This document shows, in pieces, positions 23,989 through 36,400 of a stretch of 64,000 bases of DNA. The notes below the pieces were generated by a model, which worked only from the letters and a program-made list of their open reading frames with translations, was not told where the DNA came from and did no database searches. Made by a program: the position numbers and the translations under genes. This DNA is from Parapristionchus giblindavisi (taxonomy: Eukaryota > Nematoda > Chromadorea > Rhabditida > Diplogasteridae), in the NCBI GenBank assembly GCA_943737045.1, contig CALSFV010000048.1, forward strand, positions 558,001-622,000, read 5' to 3'. Each line of letters begins with the position of its first letter. The stretch's first letter is position 1.

Positions 23989-26485
23989 ATGAAGATCCAA
24001 CTGCGACATGTCGGCTTCCTCGCATTGATGGCTTTCGGAGGTAAAATTTTAAGACTTTTTAGCCTTAAATTTTCTGAATCCTCTATTTATTGCAACTTCT
24101 GATAACAAAGGAGGTCACGCTAATAGTCGTAGTAATTTCTGAATCGTCTCGAATTTTTAAAAATTCTCTGAATATTCACTTTTCGCAGAAAGCTTTACGA
24201 CAGGCAAATATTAAATACAAAACTTCGATGTAGTATCGCGACCAATTTTTTGATGAATTATTAATTTCATCCAGAAGTCATGCACATCACAGTCCCCTCT
24301 TGAATAAATGTGTAAAAACTGTAAAAAATACTGTAAACGTATCAATTTCCCTTCCAGTGTACTACGCCGACGCACAAGGCCTGAACGACCCCATCACACA
24401 GTACATCGAGGGACGACTCGGAAATCGCCGAATTTTCTGGTGCCCCTCGGGATACGGTAAGTGCACCCTGATTTCAATCGTGAACTAATCTTTTTTCTAC
24501 ACTCATGCACAGAGCAGTATTAATCAATCAATTTTATCATTTCAAGCAATAATTGCTAGATGAGGATGGGGCGGAGCAGTATTCTTCCCTGAAAAATTAT
24601 CAATCGATATTCAATCGATCAATAAAATCAATCAATCAATAATCCCTACAGGCTACCTCGCCTTCTGTCCTCAGCCCACCGATTGGGACAACTACACCTG
24701 GTGCTGTACGTGGCCGTATCTCGGTAGTTGGAAGCCGTCGTGCTGTGCCTTCGCCATCCCCACCGGTGCCGTGGTCACGCTCATTCTCGCGTGCATCGTG
24801 CTGTTACTGGGTGAGCTAATTTATTGATTGGTTTTTTTAATGTAATGTATTTTGGCGGGAGTCGCGGGATTCGCGGGTTCGAAATTATATAGCGTGAAGT
24901 AGGAAATGTTTCGTGATCTGATTCTATGGAAATAACAAATCAATAATGTTCAATACAATTCTGTCTGTTATACTGTATCGAACATTATTGATTTGTTTTT
25001 GCTTATCATCCACTGATAATGTCCCATGAAAAAAGTATGAAAATGTCTGGCTCTCACGAGCACAGCGTTTCACCCAACAGAGACTGAAAATTGGAAAACA
25101 AATTCACGAAAAACTACGGCTTGGTGAACCACAGTGTGCTCTCTCACTTTTGCGTAGTTACTCACTATTGTCCGTAAAAAATGTACTTGCATAAGAAAAT
25201 GACAAACTTTATCTAATTGGCCATATGAGGCCGTTTGCGTAAGACTCGACTAAGTGCTGGCACAGTAAAAAAATCAAATTTTGGGGATCGGGGTTCTCAA
25301 GGGTGCTCATGACGATGGCCACGTTCATTTTGCACCTAGAGCCACCGTTGAGGCCAGACGACGTCGCGTTGAAATCGCGTTTTTAGTCATTTCTCGTGAC
25401 CGGGTGGTGCTAAAAATTGCATAATATACCCTCAGGGGCAGAATCTGATGGCGATCACGCCTGTCTAATTCATTTTTCATGGAAAAATTTCAGAAATTTT
25501 CAAAATTGGAAATTCAGTCGATGGAAAAAGTCCGTTTTGCGAGATACATAGATCGGACCGGAATGGCATAAGGATTCCATAGAAAAAATTTCAGCTAATT
25601 TGCGCCCGAGTCATTCGAGATAATAAACTTTTAGTGTAGTCATTTTACCGTTGAAGAGTAGGAAAGAGGCTAGAGAGTATGGAATTGTGAGAGAGCAGAG
25701 AAGGTTGAAGGGAAGGGCATCCCGTCCACTCCCCTTCCTTCCCATCATGATCGTCTCACCTGCCTCTTTGCTCTCTCGCCCCAGCACACTCTCTCGTCTC
25801 TTGCCTCCGCATCAACGGTAAAATGACTACACTAAAAATTGATTATCTCGAATGACTCGCGCGCAAATTGGCTGAAATTTTTTCTATGGAATCCTGATGC
25901 CATTCCGGTCCGATCTATGTATCTCGCAAAACGGACTTTTTCCATCGACTGAATTTCCAATTTTGAAAATTTCTGATTTTTTCCATGAAAAATAAATTAG
26001 ACAGGCGTGATCGCCATCAAATTCTGCCCCTGAGGGTATATTTTGCAATTTTTAGCACTATCAGATCACGAGAAATAGCGAAAAACGCGATTTCTACGCG
26101 ACGTCGTCTGGCCTCAACGGTGTCTCTAGGTGCAAAATGAACGTGACCATCGTCATGAGCACCCTTGAGAACCTCGAACTCCAAAATTTGATTTTTTTAC
26201 TGTGCCAAATTTTATTTCTTTTAGTCGATTCTTACGCAAACGGCCTCATATAAAGGGCGCCTGCACTCTCTCGCCTAACTATACAAAACGGGAAATAGTC
26301 ATTGCTGACGCTCTCGTACGAATAAAACAAGTGATTTTTATAAGCTCAATAGTAGTCACTGTTTTTTTCGCTCTTCTAACCTTCAACAATCTTCACTCAT
26401 TACAGTTCTGATCGGTCTGAGTTGCTGGTGTTGCTGGTGCTGTCCGTTATACAAACAAATGTACGACTACGATGATTACGCTTAG
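23989..26485 (+). CDS. Small Cys-rich single-pass membrane protein (129 aa, four exons)
   Basis: Exons 23989-24040, 24358-24456, 24652-24810 and 26406-26485, all with GT..AG introns and matching phase (390 nt with stop). Residues 1-25 form a signal peptide (KIQLRHVGFLALMAFG, cleavage likely near ADAQG). The ectodomain of ~65 residues has aromatic and Cys pairs (FWCPSGYG, FCPQPTDW, YTWCCTWPYLG, PSCCAF). Next comes one membrane helix (GAVVTLILACIVLLLV), then a short cytoplasmic tail starting with a Cys/Trp cluster (SCWCCWCCPLY) and ending YDYDDYA. The layout resembles Shisa-like or other small Cys-rich adaptor proteins, but I cannot assign a family. The Cys cluster beside the membrane suggests palmitoylation (inference). 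Intron 3 contains a 1021-bp palindromic transposon. Downstream of the stop is non-coding. Confidence 0.85.
25227..26247. mobile_element. 1021-bp palindromic transposon, copy 1
   Basis: Starts GAGGCCGTTTGCGTAAGACT and ends with the near inverse, the two arms being complementary over several hundred bases. Flanked by ATAT on both sides. A second copy of identical length lies at 33996-35016 and differs at only a handful of positions. No transposase ORF. Located in intron 3 of the small membrane protein gene. Confidence 0.9.
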
Positions 26486-27133
26486 ATCATTCGACCCGAT
26501 TGAACTCCCCCCTACCGTATCAGGTGTAATCACATTGTTTACGTGCACTCCTCTACCGTACCTTTGTCTAGTCTAATAGCCTAATCGATTTTTTTAAATC
26601 AAAGGGACATCCCGATCTAATTTGACACTCTCCGCTCTGTCCACACTCTCTCACTTTCTTTGCCTGCGAGAGCGCGTTGCCAGAGCAGAGAGTCAAATTA
26701 GCTTCGGGTGTACCTTTACTTGCATTGTTATGTATACTCAGGATTTGTTCTATTCCGTGCCCTACAGCAATCAATATCATACAGTAATCGCCAAAAATGC
26801 TCCTATTTTCTTTCCAAATCAATCGATAATCTCCCCTCGATCGATATAGTTTCCTTCAAGTGATCTACGGTGTCGTGCATCTCTCGCTTATCCATTGTTC
26901 CTTACTACTCATGATATCACATAATTTTTTTAGGTTACTGTAATCGACGATTACGGTAGCTCACTTCTCAATCAATCGATATACTTACTATTTCACTGCG
27001 TACGTGCAAATTGTGATGATAGATATGTGCGCCCGAGGCACATATTGATTATATTCCATTGTTTCGTTCTAAGAATCAAATTTGATAAATTTTTATTGAC
27101 TACCCAACGATGCAAAAGAAAAAGAAAGGAATT

Positions 27134-28722
27134 ACATTTACATTACATTTAAACACTTTATCGAGATCAACTAAGCGGTGGGTCACCGGATCTGTAGTGA
27201 CATGATATGGTTCCATTGATCCGTGTTTCTGGCAACGTTCATAAAGCCTGGCCCGACTATCTTCACAAATTCATCCTTCCATCTCAATTCGGGTCTTCCC
27301 CTTGATCGCTTTGGCCCTTGTGGGTGCCATTCTAACACTCTTCTCGACCATCTGTCAGGATCAAGTGAAGATAAGCGGGCAGCCCATCGCCACCGTCTCA
27401 ATCTGTAGCACTGGACGAAGTCCGTCAGCCCGGTCCGTGCTCTCACCCAGTCATTCGTCTTTTTATCGAGTAATGATATTCCTAACATGCAACGCTCTAG
27501 TCTGCGCTGCGCCACAGCGATTTTATTTTCTTGACGAGAGGTCAAACACCAGGTTTCTGAAGCATACATCATAGCAGGTAGTACTGTTCCCTCAAACAAA
27601 CGTTTTTTATTTTGCATTGGAATTCGGCGATTAGAGAAAAAAGCTCTATATTGATTAAAAGAGAAGATAGCAGCCCTTATTCTTCTATCTATTTCCCCAT
27701 TGAATCTCCCATTATCCAATGTTACCTCCTGCCCCAAGTAGACGCATTTTTGAACTATTTTAACTTTATTTCCCCCAACGACAACGTCTCTTCTACCAGG
27801 ATTAGACGCCATCGCAAAAGTTTTTGACCCATTAATGCTCAAACCCACTTTACTCAGAGCCCCTTCTAGTTGATGGACCATTACCTGAACTTGCCTACTA
27901 TCATGACTTATCAAAACTGCATCGTCGGCGAAAAGAATGTGAGAAAGAAAGCTTCCATTTATATTTATTCCCTTCCTCGACCAATCAAGTGAACTAAAAG
28001 CCTCATCCAGGGCTGCAGTGAAGAGACGAGGAGATAAACAATCACCTTGCCTTACTCCGCGACCTACTCGAATAGGGTACTCTTCCCCATTTATAACAAT
28101 ATTATTATTAGAATTAGCACCTAATTGATAAAGAAAAGAAACAAATTGCGGATGAATTCCTTGTGTTTGTAATGATTCTAATACCGATTTTGTGTTGATA
28201 GAGTCGAAAGCCTTAGCAATATCCAGGAACAGCAAGTAAATTGGCAAATTATATTCCCTACAGTTAGATATGACACTATTTAATGTAAAAATTGCATCTA
28301 AAGTTGAATAAGCAGACCTAAAACCCATTTGATTTGGACTGCGTACCGTATCTAAAACCGAAGCGGCTCTGCGATTAAGTATACCGGTTAGCGCTTTCTG
28401 CATGACAGGCAATAAAGTTATGGGTCTGAAATTCCTAACATTAGCATTGTCTCCCGATTTTGGCAAAAGAATTGTTCTACCATCCCCAAAACTCTTTGGA
28501 ATTTTCCCCGTAAGACACTCATTAAAAATATTTGTGATTATTGGTGCGAGCAAATTTGATCCCAATCTTAACATTTCCCCAGTAACCCCATCTTTCCCTG
28601 GTGCTTTACCCGATTTGAATCCACTTAATGTAACCCTGACTTCCTCAACCGTTAAAGGTAACCACTCATCTTCCACTTTCCTCACAACATATCCAGCCCC
28701 ACCATCTCCCTCATATAATTCG
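27134..28722 (-). mobile_element. 5'-truncated RTE-type non-LTR retrotransposon
   Basis: Minus-strand open frame of 516 codons (28733-27183) covering the reverse transcriptase and its C-terminal part. Seen: PKSGD and NFRPITLLP (about residues 91-109), FLDIAKAFDSIN (169-180), GVRQGDCLSP (226-235), the catalytic FADD (268-271), and a C-terminal RSRGRPELRWKDEF typical of RTE-like elements. The endonuclease is missing, so the element is truncated, and the first Met actually lies in flanking DNA. The 3' end reads AATGTAATGTAAATGTAA, a short tandem repeat as in RTE tails. Both sides carry an 85-bp direct repeat (27049-27133 and 28723-28807), read as an unusually long target duplication. The frame has no internal stop. 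Confidence 0.88.
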
Positions 28723-28807
28723 TTATATTCCATTGTTTCGTTCTAAGAATCAAATTTGATAAATTTTTATTGACTACCCAACGATGCAAAAGAAAAAGAA
28801 AGGAATT

Positions 28808-29530
28808 GTGAACAGCAAAATCACAAAGAAATTTGTAATATGTCCTCACCAAACGGATTTTTGAGAAAATTCAAAACAAGCAGATAATGAAGTTTAAAAT
28901 GAAATTTTTAAAAAATGAAGAAGTCTTCAATATGTATCGATAATGAGATACAGAGACTGAAGGATAGAACGTATATTTTATCAACGCGCACGATACGGGA
29001 CAAATTTAGGCTACGAGCGAGAAAAAAAAAGATTTAAAAAAATGTGTCTGCTGTGACATGATGTGCTGACAGGATAAATAATTTGTATTATTCTTCAGAT
29101 ACAGACAACAAATTTGAGTATTCTTGAGATGACTGGGGATACGATTCCATCGTTACCTCCAGAAGAGATCCAGACATCTGAGAGCATCCTGAAAAAAACC
29201 TCTATTGGATCCCCTTTTTTGAGATTGTAATTTCTATTTTTCGATTTTTTAAAAGAATTTCAAATTTCAAACAGATGTTTTCAGATTTCGAATAAATAAA
29301 TAGAAGAAAGACTCATTTCAGGCAATGCAAGCAAGAAATAAGGCAGAAAGACAAAGGAATGGTTTGTGGATTTGTCAAAGGGGAAGAATAGGAAAATATA
29401 AGAGTTTAAAAGTATTAGGTGACGACATAAGTAACGCTCGTTTTTTAGTCTCAACTTCAGTCGCATCATTCTTGCTCTGTTGTTATTGCCAGCATCCATC
29501 CTGTATATACTAGATAGGCTGTCCCTCGAA
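28808..29530. other. Spacer with possible last exons of the LAP1-like gene
   Basis: Contains the proposed last coding exons of the minus-strand neighbour (29188-29157 and a few bases ending 29006). The rest shows only short open frames without recognisable motifs and AT-rich sequence. The right part leads into the mariner relic. Confidence 0.45.
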
Positions 29531-32500
29531 TATCCTGCGGTTGTTTTCGATTCAGTTCCCGCGTGTCCTCCATGCGAGAAAACCGCACGATTTCGCCCCC
29601 GACGGAATTCACATTCGCAACGTTATTTTATTCCTCTTCCTCTCCGGCTTGAAACGCCCTGAGTTCCAACCTCGCCTAGCAGAGGTGTACCCCTCACATG
29701 TGCCTCACATAACACCGATGAGAAAGTGGGTCGTCAAATTCGAGAAACAGGACTTTTTCATCGAAGATGAAGACCAACCCGGTTGCCCTGTGGAAGTCGG
29801 CCTCGATCGATTGCTCTAAGAGGTAGAGGCTGATCTGTATCCCGATGCCGGTGATATTTTAATGGCACTTGGGGTCAACCAGAGCACTGTGGTACATGGC
29901 CTTCACACTCTCGGAAATAAGTGAAAATATTGAAGATGTCTACCTCACGTCCTAGCCGACTACGACAAAGATCGCCGACTGGACATGGCAAAGACTTTTC
30001 TAACTCTACGTCGCCGGCTTGTTTGGCTGGTCAACGTTATAACCGGAGATAAAAAGTGGGTGCTCTACGATTACGAAGAGCCAAGGAGACTGTGGTTCGG
30101 TCAGCGCGAATAGCCAGCAGATTCCCCCAAACCCAATTTTCAACGCTAAAAAGTGATGTTGTGCAGCTGGTCTTCGGTACGGAGAGTCGAGTACTGGGAA
30201 CTCCTCCCCGAGGGTACGACTATCACGGCACATGTCTACACACTCCAGCTGCGGAAGCTAAGACTTCACCTCGAACAGCCACGCGGGAAGGATACTCGGA
30301 TCTAATTTCAACATGACCATGCTCGATATCATACCAAAAGAACAACCCAGGCTGAGCTAACGGGATATGGCTGAATTATATTCCACCACCCTCCGTACTC
30401 ACAGGACCTTGCCGACTATGGTTGTCACCTCTTCCCGGCGCTCCATCACTTCCTCAAAGCGCAAAGCTTCAAACACCGAACCACTATCCATACCATACTC
30501 GACACCTATTTCCGGAATAAGCCCCAGTCCTTTTATCACGAATGGATCCATAAACTGTCCGGAAGAAGGCAGAAGGTCATCCATCCGAACGGAGAATATT
30601 TCCAGAATCCGTCATGCTTTGTTAATATTTTATGATAATTTTTTTGGAGAGTGAAAAACGAGCGTTATTTATGTCGTCGTCTAATACATGTTGAGGTAAT
30701 TTTACTCTCCACTCTGGCAATACTCTCACGTAGACAAAGAAAGCGAGAGGGCGTTGCCACAGCGGAGAGCAATAAAAATTGCTTTAAAGCAAAAATCAAT
30801 TAAATGAGTTGACTCACTTCGATAAGGCCCTTTCACATTTAGTTCCTTGTGCTATTCCTTGTGTATCTGATTGCAATATAATCAATGGACGAGTGTCAGC
30901 CTTGAATCGGTCGTCAGTTATGCCTTGCAGAACCTACAAAATAGTATTTATTTATTTATTTATCATGCATCATAAAGATGTTTCAACAAGTGAAATAAGA
31001 CTGAAATAAAATGAAAATTAGCACACGGCGAAATGAAATAGCAGTGTATATTGCAGTGGTGGTAGTTTGAATCTAAAAATATTTCCAAATTCGATACGTC
31101 AATTTTTTGATTGTTCAAAAGTTTCCTTTGTATCTCTTTTTTCTCTTTAAGGACCATCATAACAACTCCTACCAGTGGTGCATCCCATTGCAACTTCTCA
31201 ATTCCTCTGATAGCAACCACCGAGCGTCCCCCACGCCTCTTTGCATTCGCTGGAAATTAAAAAAAATATTTATAATAATATAAAAAATATATATTAATAT
31301 ATAAAAAAATAATCGCAATTATTTATAATAAAATTCATTTGTTGATCATTATAATGTTTGATAAATAAATGACTAAATTCGTAATTTTCTAAAAATTCTC
31401 TTGAAAACTCAATTCTATCCATCAAAAGACAGTGATTCTTGAGTTCACAAACCACTTCTAAGTTCCTTGACCTACCGGGATTATCGATTTCTTCCATCAC
31501 TGTGCTTCTCAGTTCCAATCCCACCAAATTATTATGGCAATCGATAATCTTTGCTTCTCTAGACAGAAAAGAAGCAACCATTCGCGCATAATCTTCCACA
31601 ACTTTTGATTCCTTGGAAAGCGCGAAGATAAGGGCGACAGGCGCAGTGGAATCGTCTTTTAACCAACTGAATTTTGGTCATTATTTTGTGAAATTTGACG
31701 TACGTTTTCGGGCATTAGAAAATCAGCAAACTCTCTCATATACTAAACTATTTTTCACACATCCTGCAGGAGATCACTGCTAGGCCAGTAATAACGACCA
31801 AAAATGGACAAAAATTTAGAAACGATACCTAGATGAAGCCGCCTTGATGAATCTGTTCTGTTCATCATCCAACTCGGGATGACTCAACCAGAAAGAATCC
31901 AGTAATTGCTTGAATTCTGCACGATCTTTTTTAAGCTGACCCATACTGATTGGAAGACTAGGCATTTCCGGAAACTTCACAGAATCGGTGAAGCTCGCAA
32001 GCTTACCGAAAGTACCTGTCAGATCTGAAAGTGAATCAAAAGATCTCGTCAATTGGGGGTGGGGTCAGAGCTTTGGATTTAGGGGTCATAACCTAAGATT
32101 TAGGGGCCAGAGCCTAGGATTCAGGAGTCAGAGACTAGGATTTAGGGGTCAGAACCTAGGATTTTGGGGTCAGAGCCTAGGATTTAGGGGCAGAGCATAG
32201 GATTTAGGAGTCAGAGCCTAGGAGTTATCCCTAAAATGATTACCTTTGTACATGGTCAGAGCGAAAATTATCGCAGCCAGGACGATGAGTAACTCCAGAA
32301 TTCGTATGATCGACTGAAGAAATTTGAAGGAACCACGGAAGAAGTCTACGCTGAAATTTAAAAAAAAGGGAAATTAAAGAAAATGTTGGTGAGAGAGTGT
32401 TCAGAAAAAGTAGGCTGCTTGCTCCCCTATCTGATATTTTTGGTGCAAACATGAATGCAGCTTGCGTACATGGTCCATGCTCGTGGTTGATCGTATACAT

Positions 32501-32615
32501 TTTGGGGAGCCGGGTTTACGAATTGTCCGGAAGCCGGATCAAAGTGACCAGCTAAAACAGGTGGAACATGAACTCGTTTGCGAAGTCCCTCAGACTCGAC
32601 ACATTCTTCCACCAT
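29006..32615 (-). CDS. LAP1/LULL1-like torsin-activator candidate (type II membrane protein)
   Basis: Exons on the minus strand: 32615-32470, 32350-32244, 32024-31829, 31666-31476, 31249-31098, 30933-30818, 29188-29157 and a stop at 29008-29006. Phases fit throughout, predicting ~314 aa. The first ~55 residues are polar, followed by one membrane helix (LLIVLAAIIFALTMY) and a ~230-residue domain. Similarity to the lumenal domain of human LAP1 is by eye: APVALIFALSKESK against its PAILLLTAARE, then KRRGGRSVVAIRGIEKL against the AAVVHRFESFP strand, and DAPLVGVVMMVL against the DVALVLTVLL strand. The catalytic-arginine region is not clearly visible. The last two exons are the least certain. The ATG follows an acceptor (TCTGATTCAG) at once, as expected for a trans-spliced downstream gene, and torsin lies just upstream on the same strand. 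Confidence 0.55.
29541..30640 (+). pseudogene. Mariner-type transposase pseudogene
   Basis: Reading across frameshifts and stops gives the expected order of mariner motifs: VVKFEKQDF and a GCPVEV-like linker (about 29720-29790), LGVNQSTVVHGLHTLG (29870-29915), VTGDKKWVLYDYEEPRR (about 30035-30090), a KVMLCSWSS block, YWELLPEGTTITAHVY (about 30195-30240), FQHDHARYHT (about 30305-30340) and HHPPYSQDLADYG (30382-30420), then KVIHPNGEYFQ near 30600. The catalytic Asp positions (GDKKW, HDHARYH, SQDLADY) are recognisable. At least five in-frame breaks, so non-functional. Clean TIRs were not found. Confidence 0.85.
32050..32230. repeat. 20-bp intronic minisatellite
   Basis: About eight units like GGGTCAGAGCCTAGGATTTA fill almost all of the short intron between exons 2 and 3 of the LAP1-like gene. 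Exon boundaries at 32244 and 32024 are outside it. Confidence 0.9.
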
Positions 32616-33444
32616 CTGAATCAGACATCAAATTATATTTTGCCATGTGTTATTTCACAGAGTGCACACAGAGAAAGAAGTGTAGCCTACAGCACATAAG
32701 ACCTGTGAAGTGTTATATTTATCACTTTTTGGTGTTAAAATAGCTAACACTTCACAGGACTTATGTGCTGTAGGTTACTCCTCTTTTCTATGTGTGTGGC
32801 TGAAACAATAAATATATAATCGGGTGCGAACCGAATCAAAGAAGGCACAAATATTAAGAACGATATTCACAATCTTTTATCTATTACATGAGAGAACAAT
32901 TAATTATTACCGTCGTACCAAATCGAAAACATGCCTTTAAAGGCACACCCCGAACTAATTTTAATCTTCGCTATGGTAATGATCGATCGCTTGCATTGTC
33001 TGCGAGAGCGCATTGCCAGAGCGGAGAGCAAAATTAGCTATGGGTGTGCTCTTATTGTTAAAGATAGAGACTCGCGAAGGTTTACGCAAACCTCTAACTA
33101 TTTTCTTTAACAAACAATAAGCTACTTATCGGATTCACAATTTGGTACGGCGGTTGAATAGACCCCAAGCAAATACAACAAGAAAAATTAAACAACGCGC
33201 AATAAATGTGAAAAAATGCTATGTCGACAATTGCTATTTTTAAACTCTCTCCATTCTCACAATTTTACGACCGTGAAAATATATTAGCACTGGATTCACA
33301 AAACTATAATTCTCTCTCGAAATATAATGAACACTGTTCCTTTATAAAACTGATTTGGGTTTCGGTTTGGTTTTGGTAAAATTTGGGTTTTTTTATTATT
33401 TATGATTTCGGGCAGTCCTTTCGATTGACTATAACTCATCGTGG

Positions 33445-36400
33445 TCATCGGTGTGTATGAGTGCGCGAACTCTCGCATCGACTAGATGGCAACCTAGAAA
33501 TAGAATATAAACCAAGTGTTCTTGGAGAGGCTCGATCGATCGAACTGGTGGCCATAAAAAGCATGGTCTCTGTGTTGAACGGCTTGCTAAGCACGAACGA
33601 ATACATTTTTTTAGGATACACTGCTCCCCGAATTCTACCCAAGACCATTCCCTCGTATCTTCCGAACAGAGCATTATCAAAAGGGCAACCTTGCTTGGCA
33701 AATATCGGATTCTCTTTGGGCCAGAAGTCGAGTCCATCAAGAACATTTTGGATGATATAGGTCTCATTAGAGATCTTCACTCCGGTCTTCTCCTGAGAAG
33801 CCATCGTCGTCTCGATGCATCTTTAAATACCACTGGGATAGAATGTTAATAGTGTATGGAAATTAGCGTAAGTGACAATGGGAAAGTGAGAGAGTCAAGT
33901 ATGCAAATCGGACAGGCACTCTTTGCTTGCCTGAAAAGTTGTACTTTCAATGCGCATAACAAGCTTCAAACATATCATCACGCATTATGAAATATGAGGC
34001 CGTTTGCGTAAGACTCGACTAAGTGCTGGCACAGTAAAAAAATCAAATTTTGGGGATCGGGGTTCTCAAGGGTGCTCATGACGATGGCCACGTTCATTTT
34101 GCACCTAGAGCCACCGTTGAGGCCAGACGACGTCGCGTTGAAATCGCGTTTTTAGTCATTTCTCGTGACCGGGTGGTGCTAAAAATTGCATAATATACCC
34201 TCAGGGGCAGAATCTGATGGCGATCACGCCTGTCTAATTCATTTTTCATGGAAAAATTTCAGAAATTTTCAAAATTGGAAATTCAGTCGATGGAAAAAGT
34301 CCGTTTTGCGAGATACATAGATCGGACCGGAATGGCATAAGGATTCCATAGAAAAAATTTCAGCTAATTTGCGCCCGAGTCATTCGAGATAATCAACTTT
34401 TAGTGTAGTCATTTTACCGTTGAAGAGTAGGAAAGAGGCTAGAGAGTATGGAATTGTGAGAGAGCAGAGAAGGTTGAAGGGAAGGGCATCCCGTCCACTC
34501 CCCTTCCTTCCCATCATGATCGTCTCACCTGCCTCTTTGCTCTCTCGCCCCAGCACACTCTCTCGTCTCTTGCCTCCGCATCAACAGTAAAATGACTACA
34601 CTAAAAATTGATTATCTCGAATGACTCGGGCGCAAATTGGCTGAAATTTTTTCTATGGAATCCTGATGCCATTCCGGTCCGATCTATGTATCTCGCAAAA
34701 CGGACTTTTTCCATCGACTGAATTTCCAATTTTGAAAATTTCTGATTTTTTCCATGAAAAATGAATTAGACAGGCGTGATCGCCATCAAATTCTGCCCCT
34801 GAGGGTATATTTTGCAATTTTTAGCACTATCAGATCACGAGAAATAGCGAAAAACGCGATTTCTACGCGACGTCGTCTGGCCTCAACGGTGTCTCTAGGT
34901 GCAAAATGAACGTGACCATCGTCATGAGCACCCTTGAGAACCTCGAACTCCAAAATTTGATTTTTTTACTGTGCCAAATTTTATTTCTTTTAGTCGATTC
35001 TTACGCAAACGGCCTCATATGTCTTTCGGTTCGTGTGATAAATCTCTATCATTCTACCCGAACAGTCTTGTTACGAAAAAAAACCTCGAGGGTCTCCATT
35101 TTTAAGAGTCCATGTTCAAAAGACGTCAGCGGATGCCCCGCTATTCCCTTCTTCCTTTGCATTGTGGACTAACGTGATTCAAAGAATGAATCAAATCAAA
35201 TCAAACCATTTATTCCTGTACATTGTAGAATAAATAAAATAAATTTTAAAAAAAGACTCACTGAATCACATGGCTCTTTTCGAGAGGAAAGAACGGAATG
35301 AAGTGATCTACACGCGTTTCGATAATGGCCTTCCAGTGATCTCCTGCTTTGGACGCCAGTGCACTCTGCTTCACTTAAAAGACCAAATCCGGGCTACTTT
35401 GAAACACTCCGCTCTGGCCACAATCTCTTGCTTTATCTGCCTACGAGAGAGTATTGCCAAGGGTAAAATTAGCCTAGGGTATGCCTTTAAAAGGTCAAAT
35501 CCAAGCTAATTTGAGCTTCTCCGTTCTGGTAATTCTCGCTTATTTCCTTTATTTAGTGTTGTTTTTTCCATTATTTTTCCTTACGTGCTTTCTCGAACTC
35601 CGGAGTGAGCTTAATATCGGGTCTGACCAATTTTTCCCTGTAGTGAGCTAGAGTACGATCTTCTATCTGGCTCGCATCTGCGTTACTGTAACATAATCAA
35701 TTAAAATTTTTTTTCAATTTTTTGAAATATTTTCATATCTTAACTTTTTGTGGTTCTAGCAAGTTGATATCTTTGCCTTTTTTCAGGAATATCCGAGCTA
35801 AGGTGATCTCCGCTCTGGCAACACTCTCGCACCTTCTTTGTTTGTGAGAGCGTGTTGTCAGAGAGTTTCAATGTAAGCTCTCAGAAAATTCAACGATACT
35901 AGTTTTATCAATTATTTTCATAACCACATATTTGACACAAAATATTTTTCTTCTGCCTAAAACCAAACTGACCTCAGTAAAATGAATATGGCATAGCGAT
36001 AATCATGTCCATTTAAGTTTGAACGTGGTTCCAGATACGGTTTAATGGTATCCACCACTGGACCGGGCAATTTATCGACCTTAAATTCACATCCGAGAAA
36101 ATTTAAAACTCTCCGCTCTGGCTAGACTCTCTCGCTATATGTTTCTGCGAGAGAGTATGTGAGTAAAATCGGTGGGGGGGTGGGGGTGGGGGGAATTCGC
36201 ATTTGATATGCTTTCACAGGGAATGGGAGAGTGAGGCTGTGATGAATGTAAAAGATTAAAATGCACACCCCAAGCTAATTATGCTCTCCGCATTGGCAAT
36301 ACTCTCTACAAAGAATGCGAGGGAATGTGGCCAGAGTGGAGAGCTTCAAATTAGCTTGGGGTATGCCTTTAAAATGCACACCTCGTCAAGGACGTACACG

